This document shows, one piece after another, positions 13,552 through 28,215 of a DNA stretch of 64,000 bases. The DNA is from Pristionchus mayeri. Taxonomy: Eukaryota; Nematoda; Chromadorea; Rhabditida; Neodiplogasteridae. Every line of letters begins with the position of its first letter. The stretch's first letter is position 1. A program made the position numbers and the translations under genes. The stretch spans positions 2,955,613 to 3,019,612 of the forward strand of contig BTRK01000006.1 in the NCBI GenBank assembly GCA_036245805.1, in the 5' to 3' direction. The notes beneath the pieces were generated by a model, which saw only the letters and a program-made list of their open reading frames with translations, was not told the origin of the DNA and ran no database searches.

Positions 13552-16500
13552 GATGCTGGGGACACAAGGTGATACTGGGGACAGAAGGTGATACTGGGGA
13601 CACAAGGTGATAATGGGGACACAAGGTGATAATGGGGACAGAAGGTGATACTGGGGACAGAAGATGATACTGGGGACAGAAAGAGATACAGAGGACAGAA
13701 GGTGATACTGGGGACAGAAGGTGATACTGGGGACACAAGGTGATTCTGGGGACAGAAGGTGATACTGGGGACAGAAGGTGATACTGGGGACACAAGGTGA
13801 TGCTGGGGACACAAGGCTATGCTGGGGACAGAAGGTGATACTGGGGACAGAAGGTGATACTAGGGACAGAAGGTGATACAGAGGGCAGAAGGTGATACTG
13901 GGGACAGAAGGTGATACTGGGGACACAAGGTGATAATGGGGACAGAAGGTGATACAGAGGACAGAAGGTGATACTGGGGAGAGAAGGTGATACTGGGGAC
14001 AGAAGGTGATACTGGGGACAGAAGGTGATACTGGGGACAGAAGGTGATACTGGGGACAGAAGGTGATACTGGGGACAGAAGGTGATACTGGGGACAGAAG
14101 GTGATACTGGGGACAGAAGGTGATACTGGGGACAGAAGGTGATACTGGGGACAGAAGGTGATACTGGGGACAGAAGGTGATACTGGAGACACAAGGTGAG
14201 GCTGGGGACACAAGGTGATAATGGGGATACAAGGTGATAATGGGGACAGAAGGTGATACTGGGGACAGAAGGTGATACTGGGGACAGAAAGTGATACAGA
14301 GGACAGAAGGTGATACTGGGGACAGAAGGTGATACTGGGGACACAAGGTGATGCTGGGGACAGAAGGTGATACTGGGGACAGAAGGTGATACTGGGGACA
14401 CAAGGTGATGCTGGGGACACAAGGTAATGCTGGGGACAGAAGGTGATACTGGGGACAGAAGGTGATACTGGGGACAGAAGGTGATACTGGGGACAGAAGG
14501 TGATACTGGGGACAGAAGGTGATACTGGGGACAGAAGGTGATACTGGGGACAGAAGGTGATACTGGAGACACAAGGTGAGGCTGGGGACACAAGGTGATA
14601 ATGGGGACACAAGGTGATAATGGGGACAGAAGGTGATACTGGGGACAGAAGGTGATACTGGGGACAGAAAGTGATACAGAGGACAGAAGGTGATACTGGG
14701 GACAGAAGGTGATACTGGGGACACAAGGTGATGCTGGGGACAGAAGGTGATACTGGGGACAGAAGGTGATACTGGGGACACAAGGTGATGCTGGGGACAC
14801 AAGGTAATGCTGGGGACAGAAGGTGATACTGGGGACAGAAGGTGATACTGGGGACAGAAGGTGATACAGAGGGCAGAAGGTGATACTGGGGACAGAAGGT
14901 GATACTGGGGACACAAGGTGATAATGGGGACAGAAGGTGATACAGAGGACAGAAGGTGATACTGGGGACAGAAGGTGATACTGGGGACAGAAGGTGATAC
15001 TGGGGACAGAAGGTGATACTGGGGACAGAAGGTGATACTGGGGACAGAAGGTGATACTGGGGACAGAAGGTGATACTGGGGACAGAAGGTGATACTGGGG
15101 ACAGAAGGTGATACTGGGGACAGAAGGTGATACTGGGGACAGAAGGTGATACTGGGGACAGAAGGTGATACTGGGGACAGAAGGTGATACTGGGGACAGA
15201 AGGTGATGCTGGGGACACAAGGTGATGCTGGGGACACAAGGCTATGCTGGGGACAGAAGGTGATACTGGGGACAGAAGGTGATACTAGGGACAGAAGGTG
15301 ATACAGAGGGCAGAAGGTGATACTGGGGACAGAAGGTGATACTGGGGACACAAGGTGATAATGGGGACAGAAGGTGATACAGAGGACAGAAGGTGATACT
15401 GGGGAGAGAAGGTGATACTGGGGACAGAAGGTGATACTGGGGACAGAAGGTGATACTGGGGACAGAAGGTGATACTGGGGACAGAAGGTGATACTGGGGA
15501 CAGAAGGTGATACTGGGGACAGAAGGTGATACTGGGGACAGAAGGTGATACTGGGGACAGAAGGTGATACTGGGGACAGAAGGTGATACTGGGGACAGAA
15601 GGTGATACTGGAGACACAAGGTGAGGCTGGGGACACAAGGTGATAATGGGGACACAAGGTGATAATGGGGACAGAAGGTGATACTGGGGACAGAAGGTGA
15701 TACTGGGGACAGAAAGTGATACAGAGGACAGAAGGTGATACTGGGGACAGAAGGTGATACTGGGGACACAAGGTGATGCTGGGGACAGAAGGTGATACTG
15801 GGGACAGAAGGTGATACTGGGGACACAAGGTGATGCTGGGGACACAAGGTAATGCTGGGGACAGAAGGTGATACTGGGGACAGAAGGTGATACTGGGGAC
15901 AGAAGGTGATACTGGGGACAGAAGGTGATACTGGGGACAGAAGGTGATACTGGGGACAGAAGGTGATACTGGGGACAGAAGGTGATACTGGAGACACAAG
16001 GTGAGGCTGGGGACACAAGGTGATAATGGGGACACAAGGTGATAATGGGGACAGAAGGTGATACTGGGGACAGAAGGTGATACTGGGGACAGAAAGTGAT
16101 ACAGAGGACAGAAGGTGATACTGGGGACAGAAGGTGATACTGGGGACACAAGGTGATGCTGGGGACAGAAGGTGATACTGGGGACAGAAGGTGATACTGG
16201 GGACACAAGGTGATGCTGGGGACACAAGGTAATGCTGGGGACAGAAGGTGATACTGGGGACAGAAGGTGATACTGGGGACAGAAGGTGATACAGAGGGCA
16301 GAAGGTGATACTGGGGACAGAAGGTGATACTGGGGACACAAGGTGATAATGGGGACAGAAGGTGATACAGAGGACAGAAGGTGATACTGGGGACAGAAGG
16401 TGATACTGGGGACAGAAGGTGATACTGGGGACAGAAGGTGATACTGGGGACAGAAGGTGATACTGGGGACAGAAGGTGATACTGGGGACAGAAGGTGATA

Positions 16501-18328
16501 CTGGGGACAGAAGGTGATACTGGGGACAGAAGGTGATACTGGGGACAGAAGGTGATACTGGGGACAGAAGGTGATACTGGGGACAGAAGGTGATACTGGG
16601 GACAGAAGGTGATACTGGGGACAGAAGGTGATGCTGGGGACACAATGTGATACTGGGGACACAAGGTGATGCTGGGGACACAAGGTGATACTGGGGACAG
16701 AAGGTGATACTGGGGACAGAAGGTGATACTGGGGACAGAAGGTGATACAGAGGACAGAAGGTGATGCTGGGGACAGAAGGTGATACTGGGGACAGAAGGT
16801 GATACTGGGGACAGAAGGTGATACTGGGGACAGAAGGTGATACTGGGGACAGAAGGTGATGCTGGGGACACAATGTGATACTGGGGACACAAGGTGATGC
16901 TGGGGACACAAGGTGATACTGGGGACAGAAGGTGATACTGGGGACAGAAGGTGATACTGGGGACAGAAGGTGATACAGAGGACAGAAGGTGATGCTGGGG
17001 ACACAAGGTGGTGATACTGGGTACAGAAGGTGATACTGGGGACACAAGGTAATGCTGGGGACAGAAGGTGATACTGGGGACAGAAGGTGATACTGGGGAC
17101 AGAAGGTGATACAGAGGGCAGAAGGTGATACTGGGGACAGAAGGTGATACTGGGGACACAAGGTGATAATGGGGACAGAAGGTGATACTGGGGACAGAAG
17201 GTGTTGCTGGGGACACAAGGTGATACTGGGGACACAAGGTGATGCTGGGGACACAAGGTGATACTGGGAACACAATGTGATGCTGGGGACACAAGGTGAT
17301 ACTGGGGACACAAGGTGATGCTGGGGACACAAGGTGATACTGGGAACACAATGTGATGCTGGGGACAGAAGGTGATACTGGGGACACAAGGTGATAATGG
17401 GGACACAAGGTGATAATGGGGACAGAAGGTGATACTGGGGACAGAAGGTGATACTGGGAACACAATGTGATGCTGGGGACACAAGGTGATACTGGGGACA
17501 GAAGGTGATACTGGGGACAGAAGGTGATACAGAGGGCAGAAGGTGATACTGGGGACAGAAGGTGATACTGGGGACACAAGGTGATAATGGGGACAGAAGG
17601 TGATACAGAGGACAGAAGGTGATACTGGGGACAGAAGGTGATACTGGGGACAGAAGGTGATACTGGGGACAGAAGGTGATACTGGGGACAGAAGGTGATA
17701 CTGGGGACAGAAGGTGATACTGGGGACAGAAGGTGATACTGGGGACAGAAGGTGATACTGGGGACAGAAGGTGATACTGGGGACAGAAGGTGATACTGGG
17801 GACAGAAGGTGATACTGGGGACAGAAGGTGATACTGGGGACAGAAGGTGATGCTGGGGACACAATGTGATACTGGGGACACAAGGTGATGCTGGGGACAC
17901 AAGGTGATACTGGGGACAGAAGGTGATACTGGGGACAGAAGGTGATACTGGGGACAGAAGGTGATACAGAGGACAGAAGGTGATGCTGGGGACACAAGGT
18001 GGTGATACTGGGTACAGAAGGTGATACTGGGGACACAAGGTGATGCTGGGGACACAAGGTAATGCTGGGGACAGAAGGTGATACTGGGGACAGAAGGTGA
18101 TACTGGGGACAGAAGGTGATACAGAGGGCAGAAGGTGATACTGGGGACAGAAGGTGATACTGGGGACACAAGGTGATAATGGGGACAGAAGGTGATACTG
18201 GGGACAGAAGGTGATGCTGGGGACACAAGGTGATACTGGGGACACAAGGTGATGCTGGGGACACAAGGTGATACTGGGAACACAATGTGATGCTGGGGAC
18301 ACAAGGTGATACTGGGGACACAAGGCGA
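13552..18328. repeat. Longest element-free stretch of the left arm
   Basis: Only 19-bp units. The length fits 66-bp element + 2 bp + whole units + two 3-bp insertions (near 17,006 and 18,000). Internally it repeats blocks found elsewhere: the 13-unit pure run occurs at 16,375-16,621, and a 12-unit version at 17,613-17,840. The unusual text GATACAAGG near 14,226 is a single substitution in GACACAAGG. No gene or RNA is seen. Confidence 0.85.
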
Positions 18329-18394
18329 TTAAGCTGGTGAGAGAAAACACCCTAAGTTAAGCTGGTGAGAGAAAACACCCTAAAAAAACACCCT
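18329..18394 (-). repeat. 28-bp element block, two units (L8)
   Basis: 66-bp block opening the second 1,553-bp higher-order copy. Confidence 0.95.
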
Positions 18395-19881
18395 GATGCT
18401 GGGGACACAAGGTGATACTGGGGACAGAAGGTGATACTGGGGACACAAGGTGATAATGGGGACACAAGGTGATAATGGGGACAGAAGGTGATACTGGGGA
18501 CAGAAGATGATACTGGGGACAGAAAGAGATACAGAGGACAGAAGGTGATACTGGGGACAGAAGGTGATACTGGGGACACAAGGTGATTCTGGGGACAGAA
18601 GGTGATACTGGGGACAGAAGGTGATACTGGGGACACAAGGTGATGCTGGGGACACAAGGCTATGCTGGGGACAGAAGGTGATACTGGGGACAGAAGGTGA
18701 TACTAGGGACAGAAGGTGATACAGAGGGCAGAAGGTGATACTGGGGACAGAAGGTGATACTGGGGACACAAGGTGATAATGGGGACAGAAGGTGATACAG
18801 AGGACAGAAGGTGATACTGGGGAGAGAAGGTGATACTGGGGACAGAAGGTGATACTGGGGACAGAAGGTGATACTGGGGACAGAAGGTGATACTGGGGAC
18901 AGAAGGTGATACAGAGGGCAGAAGGTGATACTGGGGACAGAAGGTGATACTGGGGACACAAGGTGATAGTGGGGACAGAAGGTGATACAGAGGACAGAAG
19001 GTGATACTGGGGACAGAAGGTGATACTGGGGACAGAAGGTGATACTGGGGACAGAAGGTGATACTGGAGACACAAGGTGAGGCTGGGGACACAAGGTGAT
19101 AATGGGGACACAAGGTGATACTGGGGACACAAGGTGATGCTGGGGACAGAAGGTGATATTGGGGACAGAAGGTGATACTGGGGACAGAAGGTGATACAGA
19201 GGGCAGAAGGTGATACTGGGGACAGAAGGTGATACTGGGGACACAAGGTGATAATGGGGACAGAAGGTGATACAGAGGACAGAAGGTGATACTGGGGACA
19301 GAAGGTGATACTGGGGACAGAAGGTGATACTGGGGACAGAAGGTGATACTGGGGACAGAAGGTAATACTGGAGACACAAGGTGAGGCTGGGGACACAAGG
19401 TGATAATGGGGACACAAGGTGATACTGGGGACACAAGGTGGTGCTGGGGACACAAGGTAATGCTGGGGACACAAAGTGCTGCTGGGGACAGAAGGTGATG
19501 CTGGGGACACAAGGTGGTGATACTGGGTACAGAAGGTGATACTGGGGACACAAGGTGATGCTGGGGACACAAGGTAATGCTGGGGACAGAAGGTGATACT
19601 GGGGACAGAAGGTGATACTGGGGACAGAAGGTGATACAGAGGGCAGAAGGTGATACTGGGGACAGAAGGTGATACTGGGGACACAAGGTGATAATGGGGA
19701 CAGAAGGTGATACTGGGGACAGAAGGTGATGCTGGGGACACAATGTGATACTGGGGACACAAGGTGATGCTGGGGACACAAGGTGATGCTGGGGACACAA
19801 GGTGATGCTGGGGACACAAGGTGATACTGGGAACACAATGTGATGCTGGGGACACAAGGTGATACTGGGGACACAAGGCGA
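18329..19881. repeat. Higher-order block of 1,553 bp, copy 2
   Basis: Same length and variant order as 7,445-8,997. A private substitution is seen at 18,969, where GATAATGG reads GATAGTGG. It changes one Ile codon to Thr in the shared minus-strand open frame, which is expected of neutral drift in a repeat. Confidence 0.88.
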
Positions 19882-19947
19882 TTAAGCTGGTGAGAGAAAA
19901 CACCCTAAGTTAAGCTGGTGAGAGAAAACACCCTAAAAAAACACCCT
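19882..19947 (-). repeat. 28-bp element block, two units (L9)
   Basis: 66-bp block. Interval to the next block is 1,135 bp (59 x 19 + 14), in the same family as those after L1, L4, L6 and L15. Confidence 0.95.
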
Positions 19948-21016
19948 GATGCTGGGGACACAAGGTGATACTGGGGACAGAAGGTGATACTGGGGACACA
20001 AGGTGATAATGGGGACACAAGGTGATAATGGGGACAGAAGGTGATACTGGGGACAGAAGGTGATACTGGGGACAGAAAGTGATACAGAGGACAGAAGGTG
20101 ATACTGGGGACAGAAGGTGATACTGGGGACACAAGGTGATGCTGGGGACAGAAGGTGATACTGGGGACAGAAGGTGATACTGGGGACACAAGGTGATGCT
20201 GGGGACACAAGGTAATGCTGGGGACAGAAGGTGATACTGGGGACAGAAGGTGATACTGGGGACAGAAGGTGATACAGAGGGCAGAAGGTGATACTGGGGA
20301 CAGAAGGTGATACTGGGGACAGAAGGTGATACTGGGGACAGAAGGTGATACTGGGGACAGAAGGTGATACTGGGGACAGAAGGTGATACTGGGGACAGAA
20401 GGTGATACTGGGGACAGAAGGTGATACTGGGGACAGAAGGTGATACTGGGGACAGAAGGTGATACTGGGGACAGAAGGTGATACTGGGGACAGAAGGTGA
20501 TACTGGGGACAGAAGGTGATACTGGGGACAGAAGGTGATGCTGGGGACACAATGTGATACTGGGGACACAAGGTGATGCTGGGGACACAAGGTGATACTG
20601 GGGACAGAAGGTGATACTGGGGACAGAAGGTGATACTGGGGACAGAAGGTGATACAGAGGACAGAAGGTGATGCTGGGGACACAAGGTGGTGATACTGGG
20701 TACAGAAGGTGATACTGGGGACACAAGGTGATGCTGGGGACACAAGGTAATGCTGGGGACAGAAGGTGATACTGGGGACAGAAGGTGATACTGGGGACAG
20801 AAGGTGATACAGAGGGCAGAAGGTGATACTGGGGACAGAAGGTGATACTGGGGACACAAGGTGATAATGGGGACAGAAGGTGATACTGGGGACAGAAGGT
20901 GATGCTGGGGACACAAGGTGATACTGGGGACACAAGGTGATGCTGGGGACACAAGGTGATACTGGGAACACAATGTGATGCTGGGGACACAAGGTGATAC
21001 TGGGGACACAAGGCGA

Positions 21017-21082
21017 TTAAGCTGGTGAGAGAAAACACCCTAAGTTAAGCTGGTGAGAGAAAACACCCTAAAAAAACACCCT
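21017..21082 (-). repeat. 28-bp element block, two units (L10)
   Basis: 66-bp block. Next block 2,123 bp away. Confidence 0.95.
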
Positions 21083-21319
21083 GATGCTGGGGACACAAGG
21101 TGATACTGGGGACAGAAGGTGATACTGGGGACACAAGGTGATAATGGGGACACAAGGTGATAATGGGGACAGAAGGTGATACTGGGGACAGAAGATGATA
21201 CTGGGGACAGAAAGAGATACAGAGGACAGAAGGTGATACTGGGGACAGAAGGTGATACTGGGGACACAAGGTGATTCTGGGGACAGAAGGTGATACTGGG
21301 GACAGAAGGTGATACTGGG

Positions 21320-23488
21320 GACACAAGGTGATGCTGGGGACACAAGGCTATGCTGGGGACAGAAGGTGATACTGGGGACAGAAGGTGATACTAGGGACAG
21401 AAGGTGATACAGAGGGCAGAAGGTGATACTGGGGACAGAAGGTGATACTGGGGACACAAGGTGATAATGGGGACAGAAGGTGATACAGAGGACAGAAGGT
21501 GATACTGGGGAGAGAAGGTGATACTGGGGACAGAAGGTGATACTGGGGACAGAAGGTGATACTGGGGACAGAAGGTGATACTGGGGACAGAAGGTGATAC
21601 TGGGGACAGAAGGTGATACTGGGGACAGAAGGTGATACTGGGGACAGAAGGTGATACTGGGGACAGAAGGTGATACTGGGGACAGAAGGTGATACTGGGG
21701 ACAGAAGGTGATACTGGAGACACAAGGTGAGGCTGGGGACACAAGGTGATAATGGGGACACAAGGTGATAATGGGGACAGAAGGTGATACTGGGGACAGA
21801 AGGTGATACTGGGGACAGAAAGTGATACAGAGGACAGAAGGTGATACTGGGGACAGAAGGTGATACTGGGGACACAAGGTGATGCTGGGGACAGAAGGTG
21901 ATACTGGGGACAGAAGGTGATACTGGGGACACAAGGTGATGCTGGGGACACAAGGTAATGCTGGGGACAGAAGGTGATACTGGGGACAGAAGGTGATACT
22001 GGGGACAGAAGGTGATACAGAGGGCAGAAGGTGATACTGGGGACAGAAGGTGATACTGGGGACACAAGGTGATAATGGGGACAGAAGGTGATACAGAGGA
22101 CAGAAGGTGATACTGGGGACAGAAGGTGATACTGGGGACAGAAGGTGATACTGGGGACAGAAGGTGATACTGGGGACAGAAGGTGATACTGGGGACAGAA
22201 GGTGATACTGGGGACAGAAGGTGATACTGGGGACAGAAGGTGATACTGGGGACAGAAGGTGATACTGGGGACAGAAGGTGATACTGGGGACAGAAGGTGA
22301 TACTGGGGACAGAAGGTGATACTGGGGACAGAAGGTGATACTGGGGACAGAAGGTGATGCTGGGGACACAATGTGATACTGGGGACACAAGGTGATGCTG
22401 GGGACACAAGGTGATACTGGGGACAGAAGGTGATACTGGGGACAGAAGGTGATACTGGGGACAGAAGGTGATACAGAGGACAGAAGGTGATGCTGGGGAC
22501 AGAAGGTGATACTGGGGACAGAAGGTGATACTGGGGACAGAAGGTGATACTGGGGACAGAAGGTGATACTGGGGACAGAAGGTGATGCTGGGGACACAAT
22601 GTGATACTGGGGACACAAGGTGATGCTGGGGACACAAGGTGATACTGGGGACAGAAGGTGATACTGGGGACAGAAGGTGATACTGGGGACAGAAGGTGAT
22701 ACAGAGGACAGAAGGTGATGCTGGGGACACAAGGTGGTGATACTGGGTACAGAAGGTGATACTGGGGACACAAGGTGATGCTGGGGACACAAGGTAATGC
22801 TGGGGACAGAAGGTGATACTGGGGACAGAAGGTGATACTGGGGACAGAAGGTGATACAGAGGGCAGAAGGTGATACTGGGGACAGAAGGTGATACTGGGG
22901 ACACAAGGTGATAATGGGGACAGAAGGTGATACTGGGGACAGAAGGTGATGCTGGGGACACAAGGTGATACTGGGGACACAAGGTGATGCTGGGGACACA
23001 AGGTGATACTGGGAACACAATGTGATGCTGGGGACACAAGGTGATACTGGGGACACAAGGTGATGCTGGGGACACAAGGTGATACTGGGAACACAATGTG
23101 ATGCTGGGGACACAAGGTGATACTGGGGACACAAGGCGATTAAGCTGGTGAGAGAAAACACCCTAAGTTAAGCTGGTGAGAGAAAACACCCTAAAAAAAC
23201 ACCCTGATGCCTGGGGACACAAGGTGATACTGGGGACAGAAGGTGATACTGGGGACACAAGGTGATAATGGGGACACAAGGTGATAATGGGGACAGAAGG
23301 TGATAATGGGGACAGAAGGTGATACAGAGGACAGAAGGTGATACTGGGGAGAGAAGGTGATACTGGGGACAGAAGGTGATACTGGGGACAGAAGGTGATA
23401 CTGGGGACAGAAGGTGATACTGGGGACAGAAGGTGATTCTGGGGACAGAAGGTGATACTGGGGACAGAAGGTGATACTGGGGACAGAA
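21320..23488. repeat. Large duplication, offset 2,580 bp, copy 1
   Basis: Matches 23,900-26,068 base for base in the lines compared, including element L11 and the extra C after it (GATGCCTGGGG). The first difference on the left is 21,319 G versus 23,899 A. The right boundary is near 23,489/26,069. It contains a pure run of 13 consensus units at 22,101-22,347. Confidence 0.85.
23140..23205 (-). repeat. 28-bp element block, two units (L11)
   Basis: 66-bp block followed by GATGCCTGGGG, one base longer than the usual right flank. This extra C is shared with L12 and L17 only, so it marks a sub-lineage. Confidence 0.95.
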
Positions 23489-23899
23489 AGTGATACAGAG
23501 GACAGAAGGTGATACTGGGGACAGAAGGTGATACTGGGGACACAAGGTGATGCTGGGGACAGAAGGTGATACTGGGGACACAAGGTGATAATGGGGACAG
23601 AAGGTGATACTGGGGACAGAAGGTGATACTGGGGACAGAAAGTGATACAGAGGACAGAAGGTGATACTGGGGACAGAAGGTGATGCTGGGGACAGAAAGT
23701 GATACAGAGGACAGAAGGTGATACTGGGGACAGAAGGTGATACTGGGGACACAAGGTGATTCTGGGGACAGAAGGTGATACTGGGGACAGAAGGTGATAC
23801 TGGGGACAGAAGATGACACTGGGGACAGAAGGTGATACTGGGGACAGAAGGTGATACTGGGGACAGAAGGTGATACTGGGGACAGAAGGTGATACTGGA

Positions 23900-26068
23900 G
23901 ACACAAGGTGATGCTGGGGACACAAGGCTATGCTGGGGACAGAAGGTGATACTGGGGACAGAAGGTGATACTAGGGACAGAAGGTGATACAGAGGGCAGA
24001 AGGTGATACTGGGGACAGAAGGTGATACTGGGGACACAAGGTGATAATGGGGACAGAAGGTGATACAGAGGACAGAAGGTGATACTGGGGAGAGAAGGTG
24101 ATACTGGGGACAGAAGGTGATACTGGGGACAGAAGGTGATACTGGGGACAGAAGGTGATACTGGGGACAGAAGGTGATACTGGGGACAGAAGGTGATACT
24201 GGGGACAGAAGGTGATACTGGGGACAGAAGGTGATACTGGGGACAGAAGGTGATACTGGGGACAGAAGGTGATACTGGGGACAGAAGGTGATACTGGAGA
24301 CACAAGGTGAGGCTGGGGACACAAGGTGATAATGGGGACACAAGGTGATAATGGGGACAGAAGGTGATACTGGGGACAGAAGGTGATACTGGGGACAGAA
24401 AGTGATACAGAGGACAGAAGGTGATACTGGGGACAGAAGGTGATACTGGGGACACAAGGTGATGCTGGGGACAGAAGGTGATACTGGGGACAGAAGGTGA
24501 TACTGGGGACACAAGGTGATGCTGGGGACACAAGGTAATGCTGGGGACAGAAGGTGATACTGGGGACAGAAGGTGATACTGGGGACAGAAGGTGATACAG
24601 AGGGCAGAAGGTGATACTGGGGACAGAAGGTGATACTGGGGACACAAGGTGATAATGGGGACAGAAGGTGATACAGAGGACAGAAGGTGATACTGGGGAC
24701 AGAAGGTGATACTGGGGACAGAAGGTGATACTGGGGACAGAAGGTGATACTGGGGACAGAAGGTGATACTGGGGACAGAAGGTGATACTGGGGACAGAAG
24801 GTGATACTGGGGACAGAAGGTGATACTGGGGACAGAAGGTGATACTGGGGACAGAAGGTGATACTGGGGACAGAAGGTGATACTGGGGACAGAAGGTGAT
24901 ACTGGGGACAGAAGGTGATACTGGGGACAGAAGGTGATGCTGGGGACACAATGTGATACTGGGGACACAAGGTGATGCTGGGGACACAAGGTGATACTGG
25001 GGACAGAAGGTGATACTGGGGACAGAAGGTGATACTGGGGACAGAAGGTGATACAGAGGACAGAAGGTGATGCTGGGGACAGAAGGTGATACTGGGGACA
25101 GAAGGTGATACTGGGGACAGAAGGTGATACTGGGGACAGAAGGTGATACTGGGGACAGAAGGTGATGCTGGGGACACAATGTGATACTGGGGACACAAGG
25201 TGATGCTGGGGACACAAGGTGATACTGGGGACAGAAGGTGATACTGGGGACAGAAGGTGATACTGGGGACAGAAGGTGATACAGAGGACAGAAGGTGATG
25301 CTGGGGACACAAGGTGGTGATACTGGGTACAGAAGGTGATACTGGGGACACAAGGTGATGCTGGGGACACAAGGTAATGCTGGGGACAGAAGGTGATACT
25401 GGGGACAGAAGGTGATACTGGGGACAGAAGGTGATACAGAGGGCAGAAGGTGATACTGGGGACAGAAGGTGATACTGGGGACACAAGGTGATAATGGGGA
25501 CAGAAGGTGATACTGGGGACAGAAGGTGATGCTGGGGACACAAGGTGATACTGGGGACACAAGGTGATGCTGGGGACACAAGGTGATACTGGGAACACAA
25601 TGTGATGCTGGGGACACAAGGTGATACTGGGGACACAAGGTGATGCTGGGGACACAAGGTGATACTGGGAACACAATGTGATGCTGGGGACACAAGGTGA
25701 TACTGGGGACACAAGGCGATTAAGCTGGTGAGAGAAAACACCCTAAGTTAAGCTGGTGAGAGAAAACACCCTAAAAAAACACCCTGATGCCTGGGGACAC
25801 AAGGTGATACTGGGGACAGAAGGTGATACTGGGGACACAAGGTGATAATGGGGACACAAGGTGATAATGGGGACAGAAGGTGATAATGGGGACAGAAGGT
25901 GATACAGAGGACAGAAGGTGATACTGGGGAGAGAAGGTGATACTGGGGACAGAAGGTGATACTGGGGACAGAAGGTGATACTGGGGACAGAAGGTGATAC
26001 TGGGGACAGAAGGTGATTCTGGGGACAGAAGGTGATACTGGGGACAGAAGGTGATACTGGGGACAGAA
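23900..26068. repeat. Large duplication, offset 2,580 bp, copy 2
   Basis: Second copy of 21,320-23,488. The 13-unit pure run recurs at 24,681-24,927 and element L12 occupies the position of L11. Complete identity over about 2.2 kb indicates recent duplication or conversion. Confidence 0.85.
25720..25785 (-). repeat. 28-bp element block, two units (L12)
   Basis: 66-bp block at the position equivalent to L11 (offset 2,580), with the same extra C in its right flank. Next block 943 bp away, with no 3-bp-longer unit between them. Confidence 0.95.
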
Positions 26069-26662
26069 GGTGATACTGGGGACAGAAGGTGATACTGGGG
26101 ACAGAAGGTGATACTGGAGACACAAGGTGAGGCTGGGGACACAAGGTGATAATGGGGACACAAGGTGATACTGGGGACACAAGGTGATAATGGGGACAGA
26201 AGGTGATACTGGGGACACAAGGTGATACTGGGGACAGAAGGTGATGCTGGGGACACAAGGTGATACTGGGGACAGAAGGTGATACTGGGGACACAAGGTG
26301 ATAATGGGGACACAAGGTGATAATGGGGACAGAAGGTGATACTGGGGACAGAAGATGATACTGGGGACAGAAAGAGATACAGAGGACAGAAGGTGATACT
26401 GGGGACAGAAGGTGATACTGGGGACACAAGGTGATTCTGGGGACAGAAGGTGATACTGGGGACAGAAGGTGATACTGGGGACAGAAGATGACACTGGGGA
26501 CACAAGGTGATAATGGGGACAGAAGGTGATACTGGGGACAGAAGGTGATGCTGGGGACACAAGGTGATACTGGGGACACAAGGTGATGCTGGGGACACAA
26601 GGTGATACTGGGAACACAATGTGATGCTGGGGACACAAGGTGATACTGGGGACACAAGGCGA

Positions 26663-26728
26663 TTAAGCTGGTGAGAGAAAACACCCTAAGTTAAGCTGGT
26701 GAGAGAAAACACCCTAAAAAAACACCCT
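26663..26728 (-). repeat. 28-bp element block, two units (L13)
   Basis: 66-bp block opening the third 1,553-bp higher-order copy. Confidence 0.95.
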
Positions 26729-28215
26729 GATGCTGGGGACACAAGGTGATACTGGGGACAGAAGGTGATAATGGGGACACAAGGTGATAATGGGGACACA
26801 AGGTGATAATGGGGACAGAAGGTGATACTGGGGACAGAAGATGATACTGGGGACAGAAAGAGATACAGAGGACAGAAGGTGATACTGGGGACAGAAGGTG
26901 ATACTGGGGACACAAGGTGATTCTGGGGACAGAAGGTGATACTGGGGACAGAAGGTGATACTGGGGACACAAGGTGATGCTGGGGACACAAGGCTATGCT
27001 GGGGACAGAAGGTGATACTGGGGACAGAAGGTGATACTAGGGACAGAAGGTGATACAGAGGGCAGAAGGTGATACTGGGGACAGAAGGTGATACTGGGGA
27101 CACAAGGTGATAATGGGGACAGAAGGTGATACAGAGGACAGAAGGTGATACTGGGGAGAGAAGGTGATACTGGGGACAGAAGGTGATACTGGGGACAGAA
27201 GGTGATACTGGGGACAGAAGGTGATACTGGGGACAGAAGGTGATACAGAGGGCAGAAGGTGATACTGGGGACAGAAGGTGATACTGGGGACACAAGGTGA
27301 TAATGGGGACAGAAGGTGATACAGAGGACAGAAGGTGATACTGGGGACAGAAGGTGATACTGGGGACAGAAGGTGATACTGGGGACAGAAGGTGATACTG
27401 GAGACACAAGGTGAGGCTGGGGACACAAGGTGATAATGGGGACACAAGGTGATACTGGGGACACAAGGTGATGCTGGGGACAGAAGGTGATATTGGGGAC
27501 AGAAGGTGATACTGGGGACAGAAGGTGATACAGAGGGCAGAAGGTGATACTGGGGACAGAAGGTGATACTGGGGACACAAGGTGATAATGGGGACAGAAG
27601 GTGATACAGAGGACAGAAGGTGATACTGGGGACAGAAGGTGATACTGGGGACAGAAGGTGATACTGGGGACAGAAGGTGATACTGGGGACAGAAGGTAAT
27701 ACTGGAGACACAAGGTGAGGCTGGGGACACAAGGTGATAATGGGGACACAAGGTGATACTGGGGACACAAGGTGGTGCTGGGGACACAAGGTAATGCTGG
27801 GGACACAAAGTGCTGCTGGGGACAGAAGGTGATGCTGGGGACACAAGGTGGTGATACTGGGTACAGAAGGTGATACTGGGGACACAAGGTGATGCTGGGG
27901 ACACAAGGTAATGCTGGGGACAGAAGGTGATACTGGGGACAGAAGGTGATACTGGGGACAGAAGGTGATACAGAGGGCAGAAGGTGATACTGGGGACAGA
28001 AGGTGATACTGGGGACACAAGGTGATAATGGGGACAGAAGGTGATACTGGGGACAGAAGGTGATGCTGGGGACACAATGTGATACTGGGGACACAAGGTG
28101 ATGCTGGGGACACAAGGTGATGCTGGGGACACAAGGTGATGCTGGGGACACAAGGTGATACTGGGAACACAATGTGATGCTGGGGACACAAGGTGATACT
28201 GGGGACACAAGGCGA
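26663..28215. repeat. Higher-order block of 1,553 bp, copy 3
   Basis: Third copy of the block at 7,445 and 18,329. It differs from copy 1 by a private substitution near 26,771 (GATAATGG where copy 1 has GATACTGG). The rare ACAAAGTGCTGCTGGGG marker recurs near 27,805. Confidence 0.87.
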
